DNA of 64,000 bases, from positions 1 through 64,000 of the forward strand of contig NZ_JAGIPX010000016.1 in assembly GCF_017814945.1 (NCBI RefSeq), in the 5' to 3' direction. Within the stretch, counting starts at the first letter, position 1; every line of letters starts with the position of its first letter. The position numbers were made by a program, and so were the translations under genes. The notes beneath the pieces were generated by a model that saw nothing but the letters and a program-made list of their open reading frames with translations, was not told the origin of the DNA and searched no databases. The DNA is from Paraburkholderia sp. LEh10 (GTDB taxonomy: Bacteria > Pseudomonadota > Gammaproteobacteria > Burkholderiales > Burkholderiaceae). Below are positions 11,095 through 18,191 of the stretch, piece after piece.

Positions 11095-12264
11095 ATGCCG
11101 AAACTCGCGACGCCACTCACCGAATCCCACATCCGCAACTTGCAGCCTCGCGAGACGCGTTACAGCGTCGCCGACGGCAAGGGCCTCATCCTGGAAGTGA
11201 TGCCGACGGGAAAGAAGGTCTGGCGCTTTCGCTACACGCTAAACGGACAGCGGCAGCCGATGGTCACGATCGGCGACTATCAGTTGATGTCGTTGCGCGT
11301 CGCCCGCGCCCGCGCGCAAAAATACGCAGATGTAGTCGCGAATGGTTTGTCGCCCGTCTCGATAGCGAGGCAGGATCGGGGCGCCGAGAAACGGATCGAC
11401 GTGCTGCGTGATGGCGCCGAGCTTTACGTAGCCTCCGAAATCGCCCGCAAATCCGCGGAATATCGGCGCACGACGCAGCGCGCGCTCGACAAGGACATCC
11501 TTCCTGCAATCGGTCACAAGCCTATCGCCCAGGTCACCACCGAAGATGTCCAGTCCATTTGCGATGCGATCAAGAACCGAGGCGCGCCGCAAATGGCGCT
11601 GCACACGCGCAACGTCGTGAAGCGTCTGTTTGCGTTCCTGATCGCGCGACAACTGGCGAGTTCCAATCCTGCCGAAGCCATCGCAGCGCGCACGGTCGCC
11701 ACTCACGACGGCCGCATGCGGGTGCTGTCCGCAAACGAGATCGGCACGTTGCTGAGCGCGATCTACCAATCATGCATCCGCCGGCCGTTGAAACTCGCCG
11801 TCCACTTGCTCGTGCTCACGATGGCGAACAAATCCGAACTGATCGAAGCGACATGGCGCGAATTCGATCTCGACGCCGGCACGTGGACGCTACCCGCCGC
11901 GCGGGCGAGCAACGGCCGCGAGCGCCGCGACCACCTTTCGGCCCAGGCCGTGGCGATACTCCGTGAGCTACGCGATGCGAAGGGCCGCCGCAATCGCGTC
12001 TTTCCGTCGACGCGCGGAGGCGAAGATCGGCCTATTGCGAAGGGCACGCTGAATCAGGCGGTCAAGACGCTCTCGATGGGTGTCGAGCATTTTGTGCTGC
12101 ACGATTTTCGCCGCACTGCTTCGAGCCATATAGATGCCATGCTGCAGTCGGCCGGAAAGGCGCGTGAACAGTCCAGCGGCTATAGCAAACGAGAGATGCA
12201 AATGTGGGGCGATTTCGTCGAAGCGCAGTTGCGGGACGCATCAGGATCGATCGGACCGTCTTGA
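11095..12264 (+). CDS. P4-type tyrosine recombinase (integrase), probably degenerate
   Basis: A 389-residue phage-type integrase. The N-terminal DUF4102-like domain reads LILEVMPTGKKVWRFRY, then a core-binding domain (about 100-190) and a catalytic domain. The expected first catalytic Arg (LT.vR..EL) is Asn here (LTMANKSEL). HDFRRTAS supplies the HxxR motif. The usual second His/Trp segment before the nucleophile seems deleted, and a Tyr is present in SSGYSKREMQMW. Family knowledge says such enzymes integrate islands. The changed residues suggest loss of activity. Upstream it is flanked by GGTACAC repeats. Confidence 0.85.
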   Translation: MPKLATPLTESHIRNLQPRETRYSVADGKGLILEVMPTGKKVWRFRYTLNGQRQPMVTIGDYQLMSLRVARARAQKYADVVANGLSPVSIARQDRGAEKRIDVLRDGAELYVASEIARKSAEYRRTTQRALDKDILPAIGHKPIAQVTTEDVQSICDAIKNRGAPQMALHTRNVVKRLFAFLIARQLASSNPAEAIAARTVATHDGRMRVLSANEIGTLLSAIYQSCIRRPLKLAVHLLVLTMANKSELIEATWREFDLDAGTWTLPAARASNGRERRDHLSAQAVAILRELRDAKGRRNRVFPSTRGGEDRPIAKGTLNQAVKTLSMGVEHFVLHDFRRTASSHIDAMLQSAGKAREQSSGYSKREMQMWGDFVEAQLRDASGSIGPS

Positions 12265-12407
12265 TCCGGACAACCAGCTACGGGGCGAGACTCCTATTGG
12301 TACACGAGTCCATGAAAACACGCCAGAATGCCCTATATGAGACGCTTGTAAGCGAGTTACAGTAGGTTTCATCCGTGCCAACGTCTCACTCCGGTTCAAG
12401 TGCGCGC

Positions 12408-12419
12408 TTTAGGTACACA
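12408..12419 (+). repeat. Second copy of TTTAGGTACACA
   Basis: Exact 12-base direct repeat of 11037-11048. The two copies bracket the integrase gene. It is otherwise the only notable structure in the 12265-12531 gap, together with GGTACAC at 12298. Confidence 0.4.
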
Positions 12420-12531
12420 GCGCCTAGTGGACTCGGCTAAAAGCCTGCCAGTTAAAGAGTCGCGCTGACTCAAGCGGGGTTTCGTACACAATCACGCACG
12501 CCGCTGGGCGGCTCAGGCCGACCGCCCAACT

Positions 12532-12825
12532 TCACCCATGCACGGCAACCTGCTCGGAACTTCGCTCGGCGCGATTTTCCGCAAATGCCTCGGCTGGGGG
12601 CGTCGAATAGACCTGAGGGCCGCGCCGTTCGTAGTCATCCAGCTGGAGCAGCAGGCTATCGATCGAGCAGAGCTGCGCCTTGGTAAGGGAGGGGGCATCG
12701 AGCAACGCGTGCAGGCGCATGCGCCAATACCGGGAAGAAAGGATGGCACCGCCCAGATCGCCGAGCAGCGATGGCCGCATGACGCGCGAGATGTGCGCGA
12801 TCTCTTGATCGATCAACCGGTTCAT
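12532..12825 (-). CDS. Small hypothetical protein
   Basis: A 97-residue soluble protein, not recognised. It begins MNRLIDQEIAHISRV and is rich in Leu and Arg over residues 1-67, probably helical, with a charged disordered tail. GGGGGA lies seven bases before the ATG, which supports translation. It sits in the variable region after the integrase, so it may belong to the element. Confidence 0.55.
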   Translation of the reverse strand: MNRLIDQEIAHISRVMRPSLLGDLGGAILSSRYWRMRLHALLDAPSLTKAQLCSIDSLLLQLDDYERRGPQVYSTPPAEAFAENRAERSSEQVAVHG

Positions 12826-12903
12826 ACAATCCCCCGCGACGTCTCGAAAAGGCCAAGGTTTGTTACGTCTGATGATTCACTTTAGCCGCATTTTAGCCAG
12901 ACG

Positions 12904-13254
12904 CTACCTATAAAAACAAATAGGTTTCCCCGCATCGGCGGACATTGGCAAGCGACATTGCATGGACGAAAGAGTACGCATGCGGATCGCGACGCAATCC
13001 GGTGAACAGAACAAGGTTTGCACGCCATTTTGACGGCGCACGGAAAGAGCCCGCAAAAGGCCCGGCGCGGGCCGACGGATCGCGCGGAGCAACGCCAGCA
13101 GGGGAGAATTGCGCGCGACAGCCCATACGTCGTCATCCGGCGGATCGGGCGCGCGCGGCACCGACCCGCAAATCGACGTCAGGGCGACGCTGATGAGAAT
13201 CAGCGCAACCATTCACAGCCAGTATTCCGTCCACGAAAAAGTGAAGGCCAGCAT
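12904..13254 (-). other. Possible small membrane protein interrupted by an in-frame TGA
   Basis: An ATG at 13254 has a very strong site, GGAAGGAGG, six bases upstream. It reads only 13 residues (MLAFTFSWTEYWL) before TGA. The next codon is ATG (13212), continuing in the same frame for 102 residues with a hydrophobic start MVALILISVALTS. Either this is a short coding unit with a translationally coupled second ORF, or a single membrane protein broken by a nonsense codon. The distal part does not look conserved. Confidence 0.35.
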
Positions 13255-13289
13255 GGCAGCCTCCTTCCGTTCCGGTGACGCCAGCTCGC

Positions 13290-13457
13290 TCAGTGATGCA
13301 GCAGGCTGCGAATACGATGTCGCCAGTCCATGCGCCTGTGATGCTCGTCGTCGTGCAGCGCCTGGCGATGTTCCTGCCAAAGCTCGTCGGAAAACAGGAA
13401 CGCGACGATGAGAAGCGGCACGATCAAAAACGCGCCGAGAATCAAATGCTCGATCAC
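13290..13457 (-). CDS. Small single-pass membrane protein, GTG start
   Basis: A 55-residue protein from GTG 13457, preceded by a GGAGG site. Residues 4-22 are a hydrophobic membrane segment (HLILGAFLIVPLLIVAF). The remainder is a His/Arg/Asp-rich cytoplasmic-type tail ending RSLLHH. Not recognised as a known family. Thirty-five bases downstream lies the strong ribosome binding site of the 13254 unit, so the two are probably co-transcribed. Confidence 0.55.
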   Translation of the reverse strand: MIEHLILGAFLIVPLLIVAFLFSDELWQEHRQALHDDEHHRRMDWRHRIRSLLHH

Positions 13458-13605
13458 AGTGACCTCCAGATCGATGGAACAACGACACTTTCATTGTAGG
13501 CGGGGCGAATCTCGCTGCGTGTGCTCCACCTCGCACACTCGACATGCGCACGTTCACCTGCAAGCAACGCGCCAGGTACGTGGGCTCACCAACGGCGAAT
13601 CGCTT

Positions 13606-14232
13606 TCAGGCCGCCGACTTTTTCCACGCCGCCGCCAAAAGTCCGGCACCGATCAGCAGCGTCCCACCTGTGCAATTGACGGCGCGCTGCACGCGCGGGC
13701 TGCGAATCGCGCGCCGCGCACCTGATGCGAGGAATGCATAGCCGAGTGCGTTCAACGTCCCGAGCGCGACGAAGGTCGCTTCGAAAATTGCAATCTGCGA
13801 CCACGTGGCGACCTGCGTATCGATGAACTGCGGAACGAACGCCACGAAGAACACGATGCTTTTCGGATTGAGCGCCGTCACCGCGTAGGCGTGCGCGAAG
13901 ATGTGGCCCGTACGCGTTTCGCCGGCGGGCGGCGCGTCGCCCGTCGGCGCGGGCGCGCGCCACAGCTTTAGCCCGAGATAAATCAGGTACGCGGCGCCGA
14001 TCCATTTGAGCGCGGTGAACAACGTCGCCGATGCCGCGAGAATAACGCCGAGCCCGAGCATTGACGCCGTCATCGACGTCAGGTCGCCGAGCGCGACGCC
14101 TGCCGTCGTCACCATCGCGTAACGCCGGCCGTGGCCGAGCGCGTAAGAAATTACAAGCAGCACGGTAGGGCCGGGTATCGCGACGAGAATCGCTGAGGCA
14201 ATGGCGAAGGGAAGCCAGTGTGCAAATGTCAT
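13606..14232 (-). CDS. LysE/RhtB-family amino acid exporter
   Basis: A 208-residue inner-membrane protein of the LysE superfamily, which exports amino acids or related metabolites by exchange. ATG 14232 (MTFAHWLPFAIAS) has GGAGA upstream. The family motif AIPGPTVLLVISYALGHGRR is present at about 20-40, followed by five further hydrophobic segments and the ALNPKSIVFFVAFVPQFI motif. The substrate cannot be told from sequence. The spacer to the divergent 14726 gene is 490 bases. Confidence 0.9.
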   Translation of the reverse strand: MTFAHWLPFAIASAILVAIPGPTVLLVISYALGHGRRYAMVTTAGVALGDLTSMTASMLGLGVILAASATLFTALKWIGAAYLIYLGLKLWRAPAPTGDAPPAGETRTGHIFAHAYAVTALNPKSIVFFVAFVPQFIDTQVATWSQIAIFEATFVALGTLNALGYAFLASGARRAIRSPRVQRAVNCTGGTLLIGAGLLAAAWKKSAA

Positions 14233-14725
14233 GAATCGTCTCCTTTGGCCGGTCGATTTATCCATGAACTCCACGTCGATGCAAGACGTGAATGGCGTGC
14301 CGTTACTGCCGCCTTAGGTGCGGATTCCGCCAGGCATCCTTTTTATTCTGCGTTCGCTCCAATCTGAAACCTCATTTGATGAATCGCGCGAATGACTTTG
14401 TGTGCGATGCATCAAACCTTAATGACGTAATCGCAAACGGCTTACTAGGCTTTAAGCGTAAACGCGTATCGCTCCCGCAAAACGTTACGTAGACACTGTT
14501 TGCGACCAGCATTTCTTTTCGCTATCCGCCGAATAATTGCCAAACCACGCCAATAGGGCGGCATCGGGACGCCCACGCAGGCGGTGCGACAATTCGCCGC
14601 TGTTGCACTCGCACACAAGATCTGCTTGCCGTTCACGACCGTTCTCCTAGAGTTAAAAATGTGCGTCTTTTCCGGCAGTTAAATACATAGCTAACCTGAG
14701 CAATAAACCCGCACGGAGGGTAACC
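14233..14725. other. Gene-poor spacer
   Basis: Nothing firm is seen here. One frame on the minus strand, 14445-14636 (GTG start, 63 residues, Cys-containing, basic), has AGGAGA seven bases before its start. It could be a small gene but has no recognisable similarity or membrane segment. Confidence 0.3.
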
Positions 14726-15067
14726 ATGAGCAAGCGAGTCGCCATTCTTTTCGCACTGACGGGTTTGGTCGCGGCAGCAGGTGCGCACGCGCAGGACGTC
14801 GTCGTCAAACCCCTGCAAACAGTGCAGTTCAAGGCGAATGCATATGGCTGCCTGTCGAGAGACAAACTCGACGCCGTCACGCAGCACGCCCAGGCGGGCG
14901 AGCAGCAGAAAATGCAGGAATTCTTCTCAGGATATGAGTGCATCGCGACACCGGAAAATTCGGATTTCCGCGTCGTTCGGGTGGTCGGACACGACGTCGA
15001 ATTCGTGAATGCGGGCAATAGCGATACGCAAGGCCTTTGGACTAACGACCGCTTTATCAAGCAATAG
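14726..15067 (+). CDS. Secreted hypothetical protein
   Basis: A 113-residue protein with a clear signal peptide (residues 1-22, cleavage after GAHAQ). The mature part of about 90 residues holds two Cys (CLSRDKLD and GYECIATP) that could form a disulfide. The function is not recognised. GGAGGG lies upstream of the ATG. A hairpin at 15152-15171 is a probable terminator. Confidence 0.75.
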   Translation: MSKRVAILFALTGLVAAAGAHAQDVVVKPLQTVQFKANAYGCLSRDKLDAVTQHAQAGEQQKMQEFFSGYECIATPENSDFRVVRVVGHDVEFVNAGNSDTQGLWTNDRFIKQ

Positions 15068-15151
15068 ATTTCGGAAGTTGGATCGCCCCCGACATCGAAT
15101 GTTGGGTGAATACGAACACCAAACGAAAGTCCGCTTTCGCGTTTTCAGCGT

Positions 15152-15178
15152 GGCCGGGTTTTTACCCGGCCATTTTGA
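15152..15178 (+). terminator. Hairpin terminator after the 14726 gene
   Basis: GGCCGGGT (15152-15159) pairs with ACCCGGCC (15164-15171) around TTTT, followed by ATTTTGATTTT. The rest of the 15068-15590 gap shows no supported gene. Confidence 0.6.
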
Positions 15179-15590
15179 TTTTCCGCCGGCATTTTCGTAA
15201 ATCGCCGGGATTGACAATCCCCGGCCGCTCCCTCCAGTTCGCTCATTCCACGCCCTCATGAGCGCGCCGCGCGGGCCTGACGCTCATCGGAATGTCATAG
15301 CGTCCCCGCATATTCGGTATCATCACGCTCCCACCTCGCAGCAGAAATCGTTGATCGCGTCTCGCCAAGACAGATGATCGGCACAGAGGTTGCTGCTTTC
15401 CGAGCAAGCGAAAGCAGAGGGGTTGATGGATCGAGGCCTCGCGCCCGACACACTGCAACCCGACCGACATGTTTCACCGGCGAGACGCGCGACCCAGGCG
15501 TGACCGCTGCAAGGCAGGGGAACGATCATGGCTAGGTACGCCGACTCTTTATTCACTATCCGGTCCGCCTTTGCGGGACCAGGTTGCAGC

Positions 15591-16169
15591 ATGGCTCTGA
15601 AATCGACAATTTATAAAGCTGAAGTCCAGATCGCCGACATGGACCGGCATTACTATGCCGACCATTCGGTGACAATCGCGCTGCATCCGTCGGAAACCAG
15701 CGAGCGCATGATGGTCCGCGTAGCCGCGTTCGCACTATTTGCACAAGAACGCCTCGAATTCTGCAAGGGCCTTTCGGATATCGATGAACCGGACCTGTGG
15801 GCCAAAGACCTGACGGGCGCCGTCGACACATGGATCGAGGTCGGGCAACCGGACGAGCGCCGGATCGCCAAGGCGAGCAGCCGCGCGAACGAAGTGATCG
15901 TGATCGCCTATGGCGGCCGGACTTCCGATATCTGGTGGCAAGGCGTGCGCAACAAGGTCGAACGTCTGCGGAACGTGACGGTGTGGTCGCTTGGCGAAAA
16001 CGTCGCGCCCGCCCTCGCCGCGCTGGCCGAACGGACGATGCGCCTGCAGTGCACGGTCCAGGACAACGCGGCATGGCTCGGCAGTGAAACCGCCGACGCC
16101 GTGCCGATCGAGTGGACGGTCCTCAAGGCCGCCGCCGATGCGCGTCCGGCGGCGCATGGCGGCCGCTAG
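15591..16169 (+). CDS. yaeQ: YaeQ family protein
   Basis: A 192-residue protein from ATG 15591 (MALKSTIYKAEVQIADMDRHYY), the start shared by YaeQ proteins. Motifs typical of the family are visible: LHPSETSERMMVR, LARC-like LFAQERLEFCKGL, WIEVGQPDERRIAKAS and VIAYGG. The fold resembles PD-(D/E)XK nucleases and the exact role is unsettled. A 21-codon extension to 15528 is unlikely. It ends seven bases before the right-hand att-like repeat. Confidence 0.9.
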   Translation: MALKSTIYKAEVQIADMDRHYYADHSVTIALHPSETSERMMVRVAAFALFAQERLEFCKGLSDIDEPDLWAKDLTGAVDTWIEVGQPDERRIAKASSRANEVIVIAYGGRTSDIWWQGVRNKVERLRNVTVWSLGENVAPALAALAERTMRLQCTVQDNAAWLGSETADAVPIEWTVLKAAADARPAAHGGR

Positions 16170-16175
16170 TCGCGG

Positions 16176-16197
16176 ATTCGGTCGTCCTGTGTACCAA
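16176..16197 (+). repeat. Right copy of the att-like direct repeat
   Basis: ATTCGG then TCCTGTGTACCAA matches 11065-11087. The 13-base core is exact. Confidence 0.45.
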
Positions 16198-16214
16198 TAA
16201 ACGAGGCGGTCCTT

Positions 16215-16637
16215 TCAGGTAGCCGCGGTCGGTGGGCCTTTCAGCTCAACCATATTACCCTCCGGATCGAACAGATAAAGCGAAGGCCCGTAACCATCCG
16301 CACCGTAACGCGTCGCCTGCTCACCGATCCGCACGTGCTTCCCGGCAAGCCATTCCATGAGCGCAGCAGCATCGAATGGTTCGACGCGCAGGCACACGTG
16401 ATCCATGTTGCGCCCCTCGCCCGGCACGCCGCTATCCGGCCGGTCGATACTCCCCCCGACCTGCAGCAGATCGATCAGAGCGCGTCCCGCCCGTAGCTGG
16501 ATCAGGCCGAGATCGAGTTGCTCCTTCTCCAGCGCGCAGCCGAGCACCTCACGGTAAAAGCGCGTCATCTTGTCGAGATCCGCCGCGCGAATGACGACGT
16601 GATCGATATCGAGAATCTGGAATTTCATGGGCGGCAT
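16215..16637 (-). CDS. Glyoxalase/bleomycin-resistance (VOC) family protein
   Basis: A 140-residue vicinal-oxygen-chelate protein with two βαβββ modules. It starts IDHVVIRAADLDKMTRFYREVLG and contains NMDHVCLRVEPFD and LYLFDPEGNMVELKGP. The first His of IDHV, the His of MDHV and the Glu of MVEL are the usual metal ligands. The substrate is unknown. ATG 16637 was chosen for AAGGA nearby; a longer frame would run into the tandem repeat. Its upstream region holds an 8-bp repeat array and a probable small RNA or attenuated leader. Confidence 0.88.
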   Translation of the reverse strand: MPPMKFQILDIDHVVIRAADLDKMTRFYREVLGCALEKEQLDLGLIQLRAGRALIDLLQVGGSIDRPDSGVPGEGRNMDHVCLRVEPFDAAALMEWLAGKHVRIGEQATRYGADGYGPSLYLFDPEGNMVELKGPPTAAT

Positions 16638-16716
16638 CCTGTCCTTGGCTGAAGTTCCGGCGAGAGAACCCAGTTTAGAAGGAATTGCGCGCGAAGTTCG
16701 CGGCCGGAACGAGGCA

Positions 16717-16780
16717 CCGGGAAGCCGGGAAGCCGGGAAGCCGGGAAGCCGGGAAGCCGGGAAGCCGGGAAGCCGGGAAG
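16717..16780 (+). repeat. Tandem repeat, CCGGGAAG x 8
   Basis: Eight perfect copies of the octamer CCGGGAAG (64 bases) begin 80 bases upstream of the VOC gene start. A unit that is not a multiple of three, in non-coding DNA, can change copy number by slippage and alter promoter or leader spacing. Confidence 0.95.
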
Positions 16781-16800
16781 AAAAGGAGCGCCGAAGGGAC

Positions 16801-16829
16801 AAAAAAAAGCCCGCCTAAGTGGGCGGGCT
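16801..16829 (-). terminator. Terminator of the small RNA
   Basis: An eight-pair GC-rich stem with a six-base loop, followed on the minus strand by a run of eight T. No protein gene ends here, which is why an RNA gene is proposed. Confidence 0.85.
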
Positions 16830-16861
16830 GAATCCATATCAGGAGGAGACATGGAGGAGAC
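16801..16861 (-). ncRNA. Probable small RNA with two anti-Shine-Dalgarno blocks
   Basis: On the minus strand a good promoter at 16869-16897 predicts a start near 16861. About 61 bases later comes a strong terminator: AGCCCGCC (16822-16829 side) pairs with GGCGGGCT (16808-16815 side), followed by eight T. The 5' part contains UCUCCUCC twice, around AUG, complementary to GGAGGAGA ribosome binding sites. No ribosome binding site lies within it. It could be a trans-acting RNA that blocks translation starts, or an attenuated leader of the VOC gene downstream. Confidence 0.65.
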
Positions 16862-16868
16862 AGGAACC

Positions 16869-16897
16869 ACTATACACGCCAGCTTGATGCGACGCAA
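16869..16897 (-). promoter_or_regulatory. Sigma-70 promoter of the small RNA
   Basis: On the minus strand TTGCGT (16897-16892), a 17-base spacer and TATAGT (16874-16869). Spacing is ideal and both hexamers are close to consensus. Confidence 0.7.
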
Positions 16898-17066
16898 TAA
16901 CTTTTTAAGGGAAAACCCCGATTTTTTTGCTTCTCATTCTGTCCCGGTATTTGGGTGGACCAAGGCCGGCCGGCGTTCAGCCAAATGACACAGCAAGAAG
17001 CGGAGCGTACTGTGTAAGCTTGCCCGCTAGATTGGTAAGCGTCGAAACCGTCCCTCGGGGCAAACG

Positions 17067-18191
17067 ATGAACACAGCCTTATCCGAAGCCAGCGCATTCT
17101 CCACCGACGACGAACGCTGGACGGCCGTTCTGAATCGCGACATGTCCGCTGACGGCGCCTTCTTCTATGGCGTGCGCACGACGGGCGTGTTTTGCCGTCC
17201 GTCGTGCGCGTCGCGGTTTCCGCGTCGTGAGAACGTCGACTTTTTCAGCTCGGCCGACGAAGCACGCGCCGCCGGTTATCGCGAATGCAAGCGCTGCCAG
17301 CCTGGCGGCCTGCCGCGCGAACTGGAGATCGTCAATCGCGCGTGCGCGGCACTCGACGCCGATCCGCAGCAGCGTCTCACGCTCGCGCAACTCAGCGAAG
17401 CCGTGCACGTCAGCCCGTTTCATCTGCAGCGGCTTTTCAAGCGCGTAGTCGGCGTGTCGCCGCGGCAATACCAGGCGGCCCAGCGCGGCGCGGCGCTGCG
17501 CGACTCCCTGCAACGCGGCGTGGACGTCACACGCGCGACCGTCGACGCCGGCTTCGGCTCGCCGTCGCGCATGTACGACACAGCCGCTGCGGAACTGGGC
17601 ATGGCGCCCTCCGACTACCGCCGCAAAGGCGCCGGCCTGCGCGTCCGCTACGCGAGCGCGCCGACCTCGCTTGGCCTCGTGCTCGTCGCGACGACCGACA
17701 AGGGCATCTGCAAGATCGCCTTCGGCGACGACCCCGCGGCGCTCGCAGACGAACTGGGCAAGGAATTCGCGAGCGCGGAACTGATCGACGACCCGGCGCG
17801 GCTCGCGCCGTTCATCGACCAGGTCGATGCCTATTTGCGCGGCACACGCCAGCGCTTCGATCTGCCCCTCGACATCGCCGCCACAGCATTCCAGCAGCGC
17901 GTCTGGGAAGCCTTGCGGCGCATCCCCTACGGTGAGACGCGCAGCTATTCGCAGATCGCCGAGGCAGTCGGATCGCCGCGGGCGGTACGAGCCGTCGCGA
18001 GCGCGTGTGCGTCGAACCCCGTCGCACTCGCGATACCATGCCACCGCGTCGTGCAAAAGGGCGGATCGCTGGCGGGCTATCGATGGGGCATCGCACGCAA
18101 AGCGATGCTGCTCGACACCGAGGCGCACCACGAGGCCAAGGACGCAGGCAACACCACTCCGCCCATTCCCGACATGGATCACGCCGCTTGA
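17067..18191 (+). CDS. ada: Bifunctional Ada: methylphosphotriester/O6-methylguanine-DNA methyltransferase and regulator
   Basis: A 374-residue adaptive-response protein. The N-terminal Zn-binding module has Cys43, Cys47, Cys74 and Cys77; Cys43 in VFCRPSC is the phosphotriester acceptor by family alignment. An AraC-type helix-turn-helix follows (about 100-185). The C-terminal O6-methylguanine methyltransferase has acceptor Cys325 in IPCHRVV. Methylated Ada activates its own operon. The stop codon overlaps the alkA start, so the two genes are translationally coupled. Confidence 0.96.
   Translation: MNTALSEASAFSTDDERWTAVLNRDMSADGAFFYGVRTTGVFCRPSCASRFPRRENVDFFSSADEARAAGYRECKRCQPGGLPRELEIVNRACAALDADPQQRLTLAQLSEAVHVSPFHLQRLFKRVVGVSPRQYQAAQRGAALRDSLQRGVDVTRATVDAGFGSPSRMYDTAAAELGMAPSDYRRKGAGLRVRYASAPTSLGLVLVATTDKGICKIAFGDDPAALADELGKEFASAELIDDPARLAPFIDQVDAYLRGTRQRFDLPLDIAATAFQQRVWEALRRIPYGETRSYSQIAEAVGSPRAVRAVASACASNPVALAIPCHRVVQKGGSLAGYRWGIARKAMLLDTEAHHEAKDAGNTTPPIPDMDHAA

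Larger units (their letters stand above)
11065..16197. mobile_element. Candidate integrative element bounded by att-like repeats
   Basis: ATTCGG plus TCCTGTGTACCAA occurs at 11065-11087 and, in the same orientation, at 16176-16197, with three or four different bases between the two parts. A P4-type integrase gene lies just inside the left copy. The interval also holds a small hypothetical gene, small membrane ORFs, a LysE-type exporter, a secreted protein and YaeQ. The last genes look like ordinary chromosomal genes, so the repeat could be coincidental or the element heavily decayed. Confidence 0.35.

Noticed and set aside
10941..11411. Plus-strand frame overlapping the mnmE end and the integrase start
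   Set aside because: Runs through att-like repeats and the integrase in another frame; composition not protein-like.
16625..16897. Minus-strand frame running from the small RNA through the 8-bp repeat
   Set aside because: Crosses a strong terminator and the repeat; no ribosome binding site; repeated LPGFPASR residues only reflect the octamer.
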